DNA from: a virus
Virus record (IMG/VR): IMGVR_UViG_3300023181_000378
Location: 1 to 37,176 of that record
Length of the DNA stretch: 37,176 nucleotides
Strand: one strand, 5' to 3'
How positions within the stretch are numbered: position 1 is the stretch's first letter; each line of letters starts with the position of its first letter. Shown here one piece after another: positions 23,829 to 30,366 of this stretch. The position numbers and the translations under genes are program-made. Below the pieces are notes generated by a model. The model was not told where the DNA came from. It searched no databases and saw only the letters and a program-made list of their open reading frames with translations.

Positions 23829-24510
23829 TTGGTTCCTTATAACTTCTATTACTTGATGATGGTGTATCTAATCTAGTAGCACCTCTATTAGTAGTACCAT
23901 TCATATTCTGAATTAATTTACCTGCTACACCATTGATTGTTTGCTGTTGTACTAATTCAACTAAATCCTTAACATACTGAGGAATCTCAACACGCATAAA
24001 ATTCTTAGGTTTAATACCTTTATTCAGCCATATATCATACGCTATTGCAGTAGCAAATTGAGTTTGTTTCTCATCATCTGTTAAGGTTTTAAATTTTGCT
24101 TCTTCGTTAAATTTTTCTGCATTCCGAGATACTAATTGTTTACGTTTTACCCATTCTTTTATGGCTTGTATCGGTGGTGGTTTGGATGTGTAGGTAAAAG
24201 TTGTTTCAGGATATAAATTTTTATTCCTTGGATTTACACCTCTATCTTGAAAGAATAAAGCCGCATCACCAGTAATAGTACAATGTGTATCATCAATGAT
24301 ATTAACCTTCAATGAATCAGATAAGCTACCTGTTGTACTCATTCCCAAGTTTGTAATATTTTGTTGCACACGTAATACAAATGCTGAGGCCGCAAATTCC
24401 ATTGGTGTTTTTAAATCCTCAAAATTTGATTCATCTTCACCTAGACTATCCAACATAGCCAATCTTTCAGCTTGTAGATTCTTTGCTGATGCTTGTTTTA
24501 AACTTGCCAT
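23821..24510 (-). CDS. HK97 gp10-like head-tail/tail-completion protein, 229 aa
   Basis: The segment VLRVQQNITNLGMSTTGSLSDSLKVNI, followed by a LFFQDRGVNPRNKN loop, has the pattern of gp10-like proteins (an N-terminal helix, then T-G-x-L-x-x-S, then a conserved G in a D-R-G-V turn). The C-terminal half is helical and ends in a polar, disordered tail. Members of that family sit at the head-tail joint. It follows the frameshifted chaperone-like gene (1-nt gap) and overlaps the zinc-ribbon gene. The assignment is by pattern only. The position far from portal and connector is unusual. Confidence 0.55.
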   Translation of the reverse strand: MASLKQASAKNLQAERLAMLDSLGEDESNFEDLKTPMEFAASAFVLRVQQNITNLGMSTTGSLSDSLKVNIIDDTHCTITGDAALFFQDRGVNPRNKNLYPETTFTYTSKPPPIQAIKEWVKRKQLVSRNAEKFNEEAKFKTLTDDEKQTQFATAIAYDIWLNKGIKPKNFMRVEIPQYVKDLVELVQQQTINGVAGKLIQNMNGTTNRGATRLDTPSSSNRSYKEPND

Positions 24511-24511
24511 A

Positions 24512-25251
24512 TTATTTATTCAATTCTCTTAACCTAGCTTCTTGTTTCATCAGGTAAATAATTCCAAATACTTCTAATGCTTCCATTTGTAATACATCCC
24601 TGAACTTCTCACCACTCCAATCAGCAACTTGTTTACCTAATAGATGAAATCCTACTTGCTTATTGATAACTTCTTTTTCATTGTTACCACCAATTTTAGT
24701 AGTGTTTCCTTCATCATCTGTTTCAACATTCGGCATAGTAAATACAGCCTTAGATTGGATAGCGATTGCTTCATAACTTTTACCGCAAAAAAAAAGATAG
24801 ACATTGCTTCACGTATGTTTAAATTCTCAATCTCTTCATCAGTCATACCAGTAGTAAATGATTTAACTATACCTGGTAAACTCTGTGCAACACTGACTAC
24901 ATCAGGCTTTAATTTTGAGAATAAAATATAGTTATCAAATGATACATCTATTGTTTTCTTTTGCTTAACATGTGGCTTATCCATGGGTTTCATGTCAACA
25001 TAAATGAATGAAAAATGATTAATCAACTTATCCCAATCCATAGGCATAAAGTCTTTATATATTTCATCCAGTGGTATGTTTAATAATTTGGATGATATGT
25101 TTAATAGATTGTCTACTTGTTGCGCTCTTTGTTCATCTGGTGTTAAGTCATCTTCAGTATCAATTAAAGCCCCTAGGATTGATTGATATTGTTTTAATGT
25201 AATGTCTTCCCACTTGGAAGGTAGTAGTGGTTGTATCTCTTTATACTTCAT
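24512..25251 (-). CDS. Probable tail-assembly chaperone, -1 frameshift fusion product, 246 aa
   Basis: Frame 0 runs from the ATG at 25251 to a run of nine T (24787-24795 on the minus strand). If the ribosome slips back one base there, the next codons read C-G-K-S-Y-E-A-I and continue in frame to TAA at 24512. The -1 frame extension (91 residues) is normal-looking and acidic (FTMPNVETDDEGNT, FHLLGKQVADWSGEKFRDVL). The frame-0 end is repetitive Leu/Lys/Met. Tail chaperones of siphophages (G and GT) are commonly made by just such a slip. A T10 in the true sequence would give one continuous gene, so a homopolymer error is the main alternative. The location next to terminase is not the usual one. 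Confidence 0.6.
24652..25251 (-). CDS. Frame-0 product of the same gene, 199 aa
   Basis: Without slippage, translation continues past the T9 run for 44 more residues and ends in TAG at 24652. The shared N-terminus (KWEDITLKQYQSILGALIDTEDDLTPDEQ... ISSKLLNIPLDEI) is a soluble helical protein typical of a gene that follows terminase in Bacteroidota phages. The ATG lies 6 nt after a CAATAC element, directly after the terminase stop. As a short form it would correspond to the G-type chaperone. Confidence 0.6.
   Translation of the reverse strand: MKYKEIQPLLPSKWEDITLKQYQSILGALIDTEDDLTPDEQRAQQVDNLLNISSKLLNIPLDEIYKDFMPMDWDKLINHFSFIYVDMKPMDKPHVKQKKTIDVSFDNYILFSKLKPDVVSVAQSLPGIVKSFTTGMTDEEIENLNIREAMSIFFFAVKVMKQSLSNLRLYLLCRMLKQMMKETLLKLVVTMKKKLSISK
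24787..24795 (-). other. T9 slippery run (candidate -1 frameshift site)
   Basis: Minus-strand ATC TTT TTT TTT GCG: nine T in frame, so a T TTT TTT heptamer fits the X XXY YYZ rule. It is placed exactly where the two overlapping frames must be joined. Confidence 0.6.
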
Positions 25252-25257
25252 ATATCA

Positions 25258-25263
25258 GTATTG
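25258..25263 (-). promoter_or_regulatory. CAATAC element between terminase stop and chaperone start
   Basis: TAG CAATAC TGATAT ATG: it fills half of the 12-nt gap, 6 nt from the start. Confidence 0.5.
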
Positions 25264-26454
25264 CTAAACTGCACTTAAACCTTTCCAACTTCTACCAACA
25301 TTAATATATTCATTGTACCCATGCCACGCTAAAGCACATGCTGTCACGCGGTCGTCATTGAAGCCCGCTTGATTTCCAAATTTTGTGTGACCTGTTTCAC
25401 TATACTTCATTTCATATACAAACATTTCGTCAGCCACTTCTTGTGTATATTTAACAGCACCTGATTCAACTGCTTGAATGAACTTATATATCAGATATGG
25501 TTTACTCTTACCATTGAAACCATATGGCAATACATAGTGTCCTTTATTCTTTAATGGCTCACTTACTGCTACACCGCTACCTGAACTATCAATTACCTTT
25601 AATGTACCCTTAGATAGTTTGTTTAATTCTTCTACCTGTAGCGTATAATCATCTTTAATCTTCCATGTTGTGAAGTGTGACATCACTGCTTGTTTATTTA
25701 ATCCAACAGCTACCGTGTAATCGTTTATGCCATTGGAAATATCTATACCAAACACACAAGATTTTTCATTGGAAATAGGTACAATGTTCTTTATGATATC
25801 CTCATACTTAAATGGATTAGAAGCATTCGCTGTAAACTCTGCTAAGAATTCCTGTCTGAATAATATATCAGGCATATCCAATCTAGATTCTTCAATCTTC
25901 TCTACTGGATAATGTGGATTATCATAAGTAGTAAAATGGAATGCAGATGTTGATTGTAGCTTACCATCTTTTGCATCGTTATATAATTGCGTGAAAAAAT
26001 TAGCACCCTTAGGTGTACCGATAAACCAACATCCACCTAGTAACAAAGGACGTATTACACCGTTCCAAACATAGCTTAAATTGACTATATCCCCTGCTTC
26101 ATCAATGATTGCAAAATCATATTCACGTCCTCTAATTTTCTCTACTGCGTTACCTGAAAAGAATTTGATTGAACCACCATTTAATAACCTGATTGTTAAC
26201 TCTGATTTATTTGGTTCTCCATCCATTAATGACTTATCAAACTTCTCACTAAATTCAGTGAAGAATGTTTTAGCTAAATCATATTCAGGTGTTAGATACA
26301 TGCATCGTTTACCACGTAACATAGCATCCATTAATTTCATCATTGAAACTAATGTCTTACCAAATCTTCTACCTGCTACAATGATTTTATACTTACTCTT
26401 ATTCTTAATTATCTCTAACTGTTTAGCGTGTGGTGTATCGAATTTTGCAATCAT
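25264..26454 (-). CDS. terL: Terminase large subunit, 396 aa
   Basis: The DNA-packaging motor ATPase and nuclease. Walker A is GRRFGKT (residues 28-34) and Walker B is FAIIDEAG (Asp118, Glu119). The coupling motif is FIGTPKG (about 144-150). The C-terminal nuclease has acidic clusters in FGIDISNGINDYTV, VIDSSGSG and NDDRVTACALAWHG. Length is at the short end of the family (about 400-450), yet all core motifs are present. The start overlaps the small subunit stop by one base (TAATG). Downstream comes the frameshifted gene rather than portal. Confidence 0.93.
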   Translation of the reverse strand: MIAKFDTPHAKQLEIIKNKSKYKIIVAGRRFGKTLVSMMKLMDAMLRGKRCMYLTPEYDLAKTFFTEFSEKFDKSLMDGEPNKSELTIRLLNGGSIKFFSGNAVEKIRGREYDFAIIDEAGDIVNLSYVWNGVIRPLLLGGCWFIGTPKGANFFTQLYNDAKDGKLQSTSAFHFTTYDNPHYPVEKIEESRLDMPDILFRQEFLAEFTANASNPFKYEDIIKNIVPISNEKSCVFGIDISNGINDYTVAVGLNKQAVMSHFTTWKIKDDYTLQVEELNKLSKGTLKVIDSSGSGVAVSEPLKNKGHYVLPYGFNGKSKPYLIYKFIQAVESGAVKYTQEVADEMFVYEMKYSETGHTKFGNQAGFNDDRVTACALAWHGYNEYINVGRSWKGLSAV

Positions 26455-26780
26455 TATACATCCTCACTTTCCACATCTTCTACATCATCATTATCAAACA
26501 ATGGATTGTTATACTCGAATGTTATTTTAACGTTCCCTGTACTCTCATTCTCGTTTTTATTTGCAGATAACTTAGGTTTCACATAATTCATTAAGTCAGT
26601 GTATAATTGCAATCTACGTTGTGGTGTTACCTTATCGATATCAGCCATTAATGTTGACTCTAGTTTATTCATAACTACTGCTAATGCATCCTGAATTACC
26701 TTAGTATTTTTATTGATTGCACCCTTTGGTCTACCTGTTGGATTTAATACCTCTCCTTTTTTGATTAATTTCTTAGCCAT
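26454..26780 (-). CDS. terS: Terminase small subunit, 108 aa
   Basis: Small, helical and basic at the N-terminus (KKGEVLNPTGRPKGAINKNT), with a GRPKG segment often seen in phage DNA-binding small terminases. A central helical pair follows (DALAVVMNKLESTL, RRLQLYTDLMNYVKPKL), then an acidic tail (NDDVEDVESEDV) that may contact the large subunit. It is the first gene of the late operon, immediately upstream of and overlapping the large subunit. The role is assigned mainly by position, size and this pattern. Confidence 0.75.
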   Translation of the reverse strand: MAKKLIKKGEVLNPTGRPKGAINKNTKVIQDALAVVMNKLESTLMADIDKVTPQRRLQLYTDLMNYVKPKLSANKNENESTGNVKITFEYNNPLFDNDDVEDVESEDV

Positions 26781-26820
26781 TTTTTACTTTTCTTTCCACT
26801 TTTTTATTGGAACTAAAGAG

Positions 26821-26826
26821 GTATTG
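26821..26826 (-). promoter_or_regulatory. CAATAC element upstream of small terminase
   Basis: First copy of the late operon, 40 nt from the ATG (the longest spacing of all). A purine-rich stretch (TGGAAAGAAAAG) lies between. Confidence 0.45.
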
Positions 26827-26936
26827 ACAGCACCCTTGTTAATCAGTTGATTAAGGCGGTTTTTACAATTTATTAGAAAATAAATTAAAGATTATTTAAA
26901 AAAAATTGTAAAAATATTTGTGTTTGATTACAAATT

Positions 26937-26956
26937 TATTTCCATATATGGAAATA
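26937..26956. promoter_or_regulatory. 20-nt perfect palindrome, operator candidate
   Basis: TATTTCCATATATGGAAATA is a perfect inverted repeat. It overlaps the TAAATTTG match that points toward the terminase genes, which is a typical operator position. Confidence 0.5.
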
Positions 26957-27157
26957 TTAGGCGTATGTAAATAATTTTTATTTGGAAAGTTCTTAAAATT
27001 TGTTTTGGTTTGCATTCAAATGAGGTTAGAAAATAGAGGATACATTACACTCATCAAAAAGATTATTGGACAAATCGGATAGTAAGAAACCTTAACTTTG
27101 TTATAGTATAACACTTAGATAAAAACGTATTTTAATACACGCAAATGCAACGATTTT

Positions 27158-27190
27158 ATATGCATGACATATCTCGAATATGTCGCATAT
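27158..27190. promoter_or_regulatory. 33-nt imperfect inverted repeat
   Basis: ATATGC-AT-GACATAT, a 5-nt spacer, then ATATGTCGCATAT: 13-base arms with a 2-base bulge. It can form a hairpin or bind a dimeric regulator. No T-run follows, so it is not an obvious terminator. Confidence 0.4.
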
Positions 27191-27339
27191 GTTTGGAAAA
27201 GAAGTTGTTACAAATGAATAGTTATCAACAATGTTTAAAAATAGATAGGCGAACTGAATTATGAATTTGGTAAGTTTGCTAATAGAAATAGTAAGAAATA
27301 AATGTATCAGCAATAAAAGGGTGAAAGGGACAATATATT

Positions 27340-27516
27340 ATGAAAAGTGCATTAGAAATTATAGTAGCGGTATTGAGTATCATAGGTAGCATATATGCAT
27401 TCATCAAATGGATTGTGCCCTTATTTAAGCCAGGGAATTTACTAAGTGAAGAAATTGAAGAAGTTCAACATGCAGATGGAAGTAAACACAGGAAACAGAA
27501 AAGAATATTTAAATAA
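27340..27516 (+). CDS. Small membrane protein, 58 aa
   Basis: A short ORF (ATG to TAA). The N-terminal two-thirds is one strong membrane helix (ALEIIVAVLSIIGSIYAFIK, continuing WIVPLF). The C-terminus is charged and basic (EEIEEVQHADGSKHRKQKRI). An AAAGGG stretch precedes the start by about 10 nt, which is purine-rich for this genome. It lies alone on the plus strand between the control region and the terminator that also ends the early operon. The topology could suit a holin-like, superinfection-exclusion or signalling peptide, but nothing decides among these. Confidence 0.6.
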   Translation: MKSALEIIVAVLSIIGSIYAFIKWIVPLFKPGNLLSEEIEEVQHADGSKHRKQKRIFK

Positions 27517-27546
27517 AAAACCTCTAACAACTTAATGCTAGAGGTT
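27511..27546 (-). terminator. Terminator ending the early minus-strand operon
   Basis: Minus-strand AACCTCTAGCATTAAG / TTAGAGGTT stem followed by six T and an AT-rich run. It lies 18 nt after the last gene of the early operon (27565-27747). It also lies just beyond the convergent small membrane gene, where it may work weakly in the other direction. Confidence 0.75.
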
Positions 27547-27564
27547 GTGAAGCCGTTCAGATTA

Positions 27565-27747
27565 TTAACCCTGCTTCAAGTTTCTAATGATGATAGCTGC
27601 TTGAGCAATGGCTAATGAAGCTGATGATGGTGATTCAATAATCTGATAATCACTATCTCTAAGCCATTGAATAAATGCTAAGTATGTTTTATCGAGTGTA
27701 TTAGCATCAGCTAAAAACATCTCTGCTAATTCTGCTAGTGTATACAT
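27565..27747 (-). CDS. Hypothetical protein, 60 aa
   Basis: A small helical protein (MYTLAELAEMFLADANTLDK... FIQWLRDSDY) with an Ala/Ile-rich C-terminal helix. The start follows the upstream gene's stop without a gap. It is the last gene of the early operon, just before its terminator. No family recognised. Confidence 0.6.
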   Translation of the reverse strand: MYTLAELAEMFLADANTLDKTYLAFIQWLRDSDYQIIESPSSASLAIAQAAIIIRNLKQG

Positions 27748-28200
27748 TTATTTCTTCTTGGGTCTACCTGTTTTTTTAACGGTCTCTTTAATCTCCTTTA
27801 ACTGTTCATCAGTTGGATTACCATCTACATTAATCAAAGTTGTACCATTACCTAAATCAATTTGGGTATAAGGAAATGCATCAGTAATGTCATCAGGAAC
27901 CATTTTAAGATGTGCAGTGGTATTATCTACTGTTGGATAAATGATATCATACAAGGCTTTATACTTAGCCCCTTCCACATACGGGATGAATAACATAGCT
28001 ATAACCCCTTCAACCACATTTCCAAAGCATGACCAACATGAAACATTATAGTTTCTTAAATCGCGTGCTAGACGTTCCTTAATGAACGATTGAAGTAATG
28101 ATACATCTTCACTGGTTACCATACGGTGTTTACCCTGAATGTATTCATATGCTTTTTCTTTAAAGCCCTCTATTAAATCTACAAATTCTTTATCTGTCAT
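27748..28200 (-). CDS. Hypothetical protein with SCWSC motif and AT-hook-like tail, 150 aa
   Basis: A mixed helix/strand protein. Residues about 54-58 form a Cys-rich SCWSC, followed by a hydrophobic stretch (VVEGVIAMLFIPYVEGAKY). The C-terminus is basic and ends KKTGRPKKK, which resembles an AT-hook (GRP flanked by Lys) and could bind AT-rich DNA in the minor groove. It lies in the early operon, one base from its upstream neighbour. DNA binding is inference from the tail alone. Confidence 0.6.
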   Translation of the reverse strand: MTDKEFVDLIEGFKEKAYEYIQGKHRMVTSEDVSLLQSFIKERLARDLRNYNVSCWSCFGNVVEGVIAMLFIPYVEGAKYKALYDIIYPTVDNTTAHLKMVPDDITDAFPYTQIDLGNGTTLINVDGNPTDEQLKEIKETVKKTGRPKKK

Positions 28201-28201
28201 G

Positions 28202-28561
28202 TTATATTACCTCATTTAATTCAGCGGCATACCCTAAATCAACAAATTTATTTAAGGCGATTTGATACACATCATCCAAATCACTTAACGTTGTACTAAA
28301 GGACATCCAAATATTAATAGGGAATGCATTAGCTTCACCTAACGAACTTTTAACTTGAAATGGTTGTTCTCCATTGTCTTTATCAGTTAGGCTTTTATAC
28401 AGGACATAATTGATTGAAACAGTACTTGTCTGTTTAACTTCATCTTGTGTTAAGTCGATGTTGTTATTCACCTGATAGTTGGTAATCTTTAAAATAGCTT
28501 CATCAGTTTCAAAACCTGATACAGACTTTAGCGTCTGATTAAATAAAATATAATTAGTCAT
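28202..28561 (-). CDS. Hypothetical protein, 119 aa
   Basis: A strand-rich N-terminal half (SVSGFETDEAILKITNYQV) and a mid segment with paired strands (STVSINYVLYKSL) precede a short helix. No signal peptide, membrane helix or known catalytic motif was seen. The start overlaps the upstream gene's stop by 8 nt, so translation is likely coupled. Not recognised. Confidence 0.6.
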   Translation of the reverse strand: MTNYILFNQTLKSVSGFETDEAILKITNYQVNNNIDLTQDEVKQTSTVSINYVLYKSLTDKDNGEQPFQVKSSLGEANAFPINIWMSFSTTLSDLDDVYQIALNKFVDLGYAAELNEVI

Positions 28562-28712
28562 TTGTTTTTTCTCCTTCTTTTGGTAATAGTTGCGCTAACA
28601 CTTGGATAGCTTTATCCAACACTTGTGCATCGTTTCTTTTAAGTTGTAAATCACCTGTTGCGGTGAATATAATTTGCAGTGCTTGTTCTGCTGTCATTTC
28701 TTTATTTTCCAT
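28554..28712 (-). CDS. Small helical phage protein, 52 aa
   Basis: Begins MENKEMTAEQALQII. This short helical type, with MENKxMTAEQALQ and a later LxxxDAQVLDKAIQVL helix, is common in early regions of phages. No function is established to my knowledge. I chose the ATG at 28712 over one at 28736 because the longer form overlaps the end of the sigma-like gene. It overlaps the next gene (ATGACTAA). Confidence 0.65.
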   Translation of the reverse strand: MENKEMTAEQALQIIFTATGDLQLKRNDAQVLDKAIQVLAQLLPKEGEKTND

Positions 28713-28719
28713 AATTATT

Positions 28720-29457
28720 TTATTCTTCTTCGTCATCAGACTCTGATGCCTGATGTGTATTTCTTTTTGTTTTCTTTATTGTAATAGGGTTAAGTATTTC
28801 ATCAATTTCCTTGTCTGATTTATACTCACTCGCTTTTCTTATATGTTTATATTCATCTGTAAATTCGTTAACCAATTCAGCTAACTTTATTTTCATTGCT
28901 TCAACTTTAATCTTCACATCTGCTTTGTAACGGCCTTTAGTTTTTTTCTTGTCAATTAGCAGGTTCAAAGTATTTACTTCATCAGTTGTAAGCTTAGGTA
29001 GTATGTAGTTGAATAATTCATTCTCACTATATTCATCATCTGGTTTATCCCTTGGAATGAAATTAAAGTCCTCACCTATATCATCTACAAACATTTCTGT
29101 TGGACTTATTGATGCATTGGAAGATAAACTGCTAGCATGTCTAAGCCTTCCAAGTAGTGAACCGTTAGGGTTGTTAGTACTTCTTCTTACACATACGTTA
29201 GTAAACATCATAAACACATACCCCTCAAAATCACCTTTACCTTCTTCAACGTATAATGCTTCAATTTTTCACGGTGGTATCCTAGATAGTTCCATAAAGG
29301 TTTCTTGTATGCAATCGTCTAATACTTGTGTGCCTCGGGGTATACCACACCTAAAAACAAGCTTATCAAATTTCTTCCAAAGTTGTTTACTGTTATAGTA
29401 TTTAAGAATGATTTCGTCTCTAGACAGTCATACCTTTTCTGTTTTCTTTCTACCCAT
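28720..29457 (-). CDS. Sigma-70-like factor read through two in-frame TGA codons (or nonsense-broken), 245 codons
   Basis: One continuous frame runs from ATG at 29457 to TAA at 28720, except for TGA at codons 10 (29428-29430) and 63 (29269-29271). The frame before, between and after the stops is coding-like and reads as one protein. A sigma region-2-like part (LWKKFDKLVFRCGIPR... LDDCIQETFMELSR, GYVFMMFTNVCVRRS) is followed by an acidic linker and a region-4-like helical end (LTTDEVNTLNLLI). The start lies 1 nt after the preceding stop, so the whole frame fills its slot in the operon. The first TGA is followed by CTG, a leaky context. Readthrough or recoding, versus a broken gene, is undecided. 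The sigma assignment is moderate. Confidence 0.55.
29269..29271 (-). other. In-frame TGA, codon 63 of the sigma-like gene
   Basis: CCG TGA AAA within the phrase RIPP-TGA-KIEALYVEEG. Coding-like residues continue on both sides. Confidence 0.75.
29428..29430 (-). other. In-frame TGA, codon 10 of the sigma-like gene
   Basis: GTA TGA CTG within MGRKKTEKV-TGA-LSRDEIIL. The downstream C matches the weakest context for UGA termination. Confidence 0.75.
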
Positions 29458-29458
29458 A

Positions 29459-29923
29459 TTATTTTACCTCTTTTGTATTCTTTAAAAACCAGTAGCTGAA
29501 ATCAACCAATGCCATTGTGGTATTGTTACCATCTCCACCGCGTACCGTTCTTAGCACTTTATTATCTTCCAATTCTTTGATACCTTCTTTTAGTTTTTCA
29601 GTTGGAATACTGTAGAACTTATCAAGTATTTTATAAACCGTGTAATCTGCTGTAGTTGCTGATAATCCACTGTCTTGCTTCATTCCTTCCCTATCGTAAC
29701 GGAACAACTCAATTGCCACGTTCGTAGTCTTAACCATAGCGATTAGGTCATTTTTTAATTCAAATGTGTACGTGACATCTTTCTTTGTTGCAGTGACATC
29801 ATATCCTGAAAACTTTCCTAGCTCTGCTGTAGTGGTAGCAACCCATCCTTTATTATTTAAGAGGGTACAAAACTCCTTTTCTACTTCTTGTGCTTTTTGT
29901 AAATCGTTATTGAATGTTGACAT
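29459..29923 (-). CDS. Putative PD-(D/E)XK nuclease-like protein, 154 aa
   Basis: Begins MSTFNNDLQKAQEVEKEF. The core GYDVTATKKDVTYTFELKND carries Asp, a strand turn and E-x-K (D-x(n)-ExK), the signature of PD-(D/E)XK nucleases. It is followed by TTNVAIELFRY and SATTADYTVYK, a pattern shared by a phage nuclease-like family. The C-terminal half (GIKELEDNKVLRTVRGGDGNNT) may be a substrate domain. An upstream alternative start at 29962 was rejected because it overlaps the previous gene deeply. The fold is likely and activity unproven. It may act in recombination, DNA degradation or end processing. Confidence 0.6.
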   Translation of the reverse strand: MSTFNNDLQKAQEVEKEFCTLLNNKGWVATTTAELGKFSGYDVTATKKDVTYTFELKNDLIAMVKTTNVAIELFRYDREGMKQDSGLSATTADYTVYKILDKFYSIPTEKLKEGIKELEDNKVLRTVRGGDGNNTTMALVDFSYWFLKNTKEVK

Positions 29924-30257
29924 TAGTGACTGCTTCAGGCTTGGTATTAGTGCCGTTGGCAATCGGAAATTGTACTACTTGTGTTTGAATTACCGCTAGA
30001 CTTTTATAATGGTCTTCATCAAAATAAACTGCAACACTTTCTGTGTTATCAGCATACACAATGTCTAATACATTTTGTACTCTTTTACTTGTTGATAATA
30101 CAATTGCTTCAATATCTGATTCAGTAATGCTGATGTAGTGTGGTGCAGGAATGATTGCATTCTCTGTTCTGAAAAATACTAATCCAACAAATGGTAATAA
30201 CTGTTCTCTTAATTTAGCTTGTGCTTCTTGTAATCTTAAATTCTGTTCTTTATTCAT
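29907..30257 (-). CDS. Hypothetical protein, 116 aa
   Basis: A helical N-terminus (LQEAQAKLREQLLPF) is followed by a beta-alpha-beta body (ITESDIEAIVLSTSKRVQNV, VAVYFDEDHYKSLAVIQTQ). No known motif was seen. Its leader contains AGACTATTTAT and ATGAATAAA, the same elements found before the gene at 32017, suggesting shared control of expression. It overlaps the nuclease-like gene by 17 nt. Confidence 0.6.
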   Translation of the reverse strand: MNKEQNLRLQEAQAKLREQLLPFVGLVFFRTENAIIPAPHYISITESDIEAIVLSTSKRVQNVLDIVYADNTESVAVYFDEDHYKSLAVIQTQVVQFPIANGTNTKPEAVTNVNIQ

Positions 30258-30261
30258 ATCT

Positions 30262-30272
30262 ATAAATAGTCT
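30262..30272 (-). promoter_or_regulatory. Leader repeat AGACTATTTAT, copy at 30257 gene
   Basis: Minus-strand AGACTATTTAT-AGAT-ATGAATAAA. It is identical in its 11-base core to the leader at 32254-32264. Confidence 0.4.
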
Positions 30273-30354
30273 CTTACTTGACTTATGATTAAAATAGTTG
30301 AAAATATATTTTTAGTAAATGCTATAATTAATTACTTGATTTTTTTTAAATCTG

Positions 30355-30360
30355 CAATAC
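30355..30360 (+). promoter_or_regulatory. CAATAC element upstream of the plus-strand gene at 30367
   Basis: CAATACTATTGT then ATG (6 nt). It is the only copy found on the plus strand just before a gene. A TATAAT lies about 30 nt upstream. Confidence 0.4.
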
Positions 30361-30366
30361 TATTGT

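Larger units (their letters stand above)
26781..27339. promoter_or_regulatory. 559-nt non-coding control region between late operon and a divergent small gene
   Basis: No convincing gene on either strand. It holds a 20-nt perfect palindrome at 26937-26956, a longer imperfect inverted repeat at 27158-27190 and a CAATAC element at 26821. A TAAATTTG (TAnnTTTG) match on the minus strand at 26931-26938 touches the palindrome, pointing toward terminase. A plus-strand TAACTTTG match lies at 27093-27100. These are candidates for the late promoter and its control. The region is very AT-rich. A 70-codon minus-strand frame at 27101-27313 looks random. Confidence 0.5.

Noticed and set aside
27101-27313. 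70-codon minus-strand ORF in the control region
   Set aside because: Composition is AT-driven (Phe/Ile/Leu-rich), it overlaps the 33-nt inverted repeat, and the frame shows no coding pattern.
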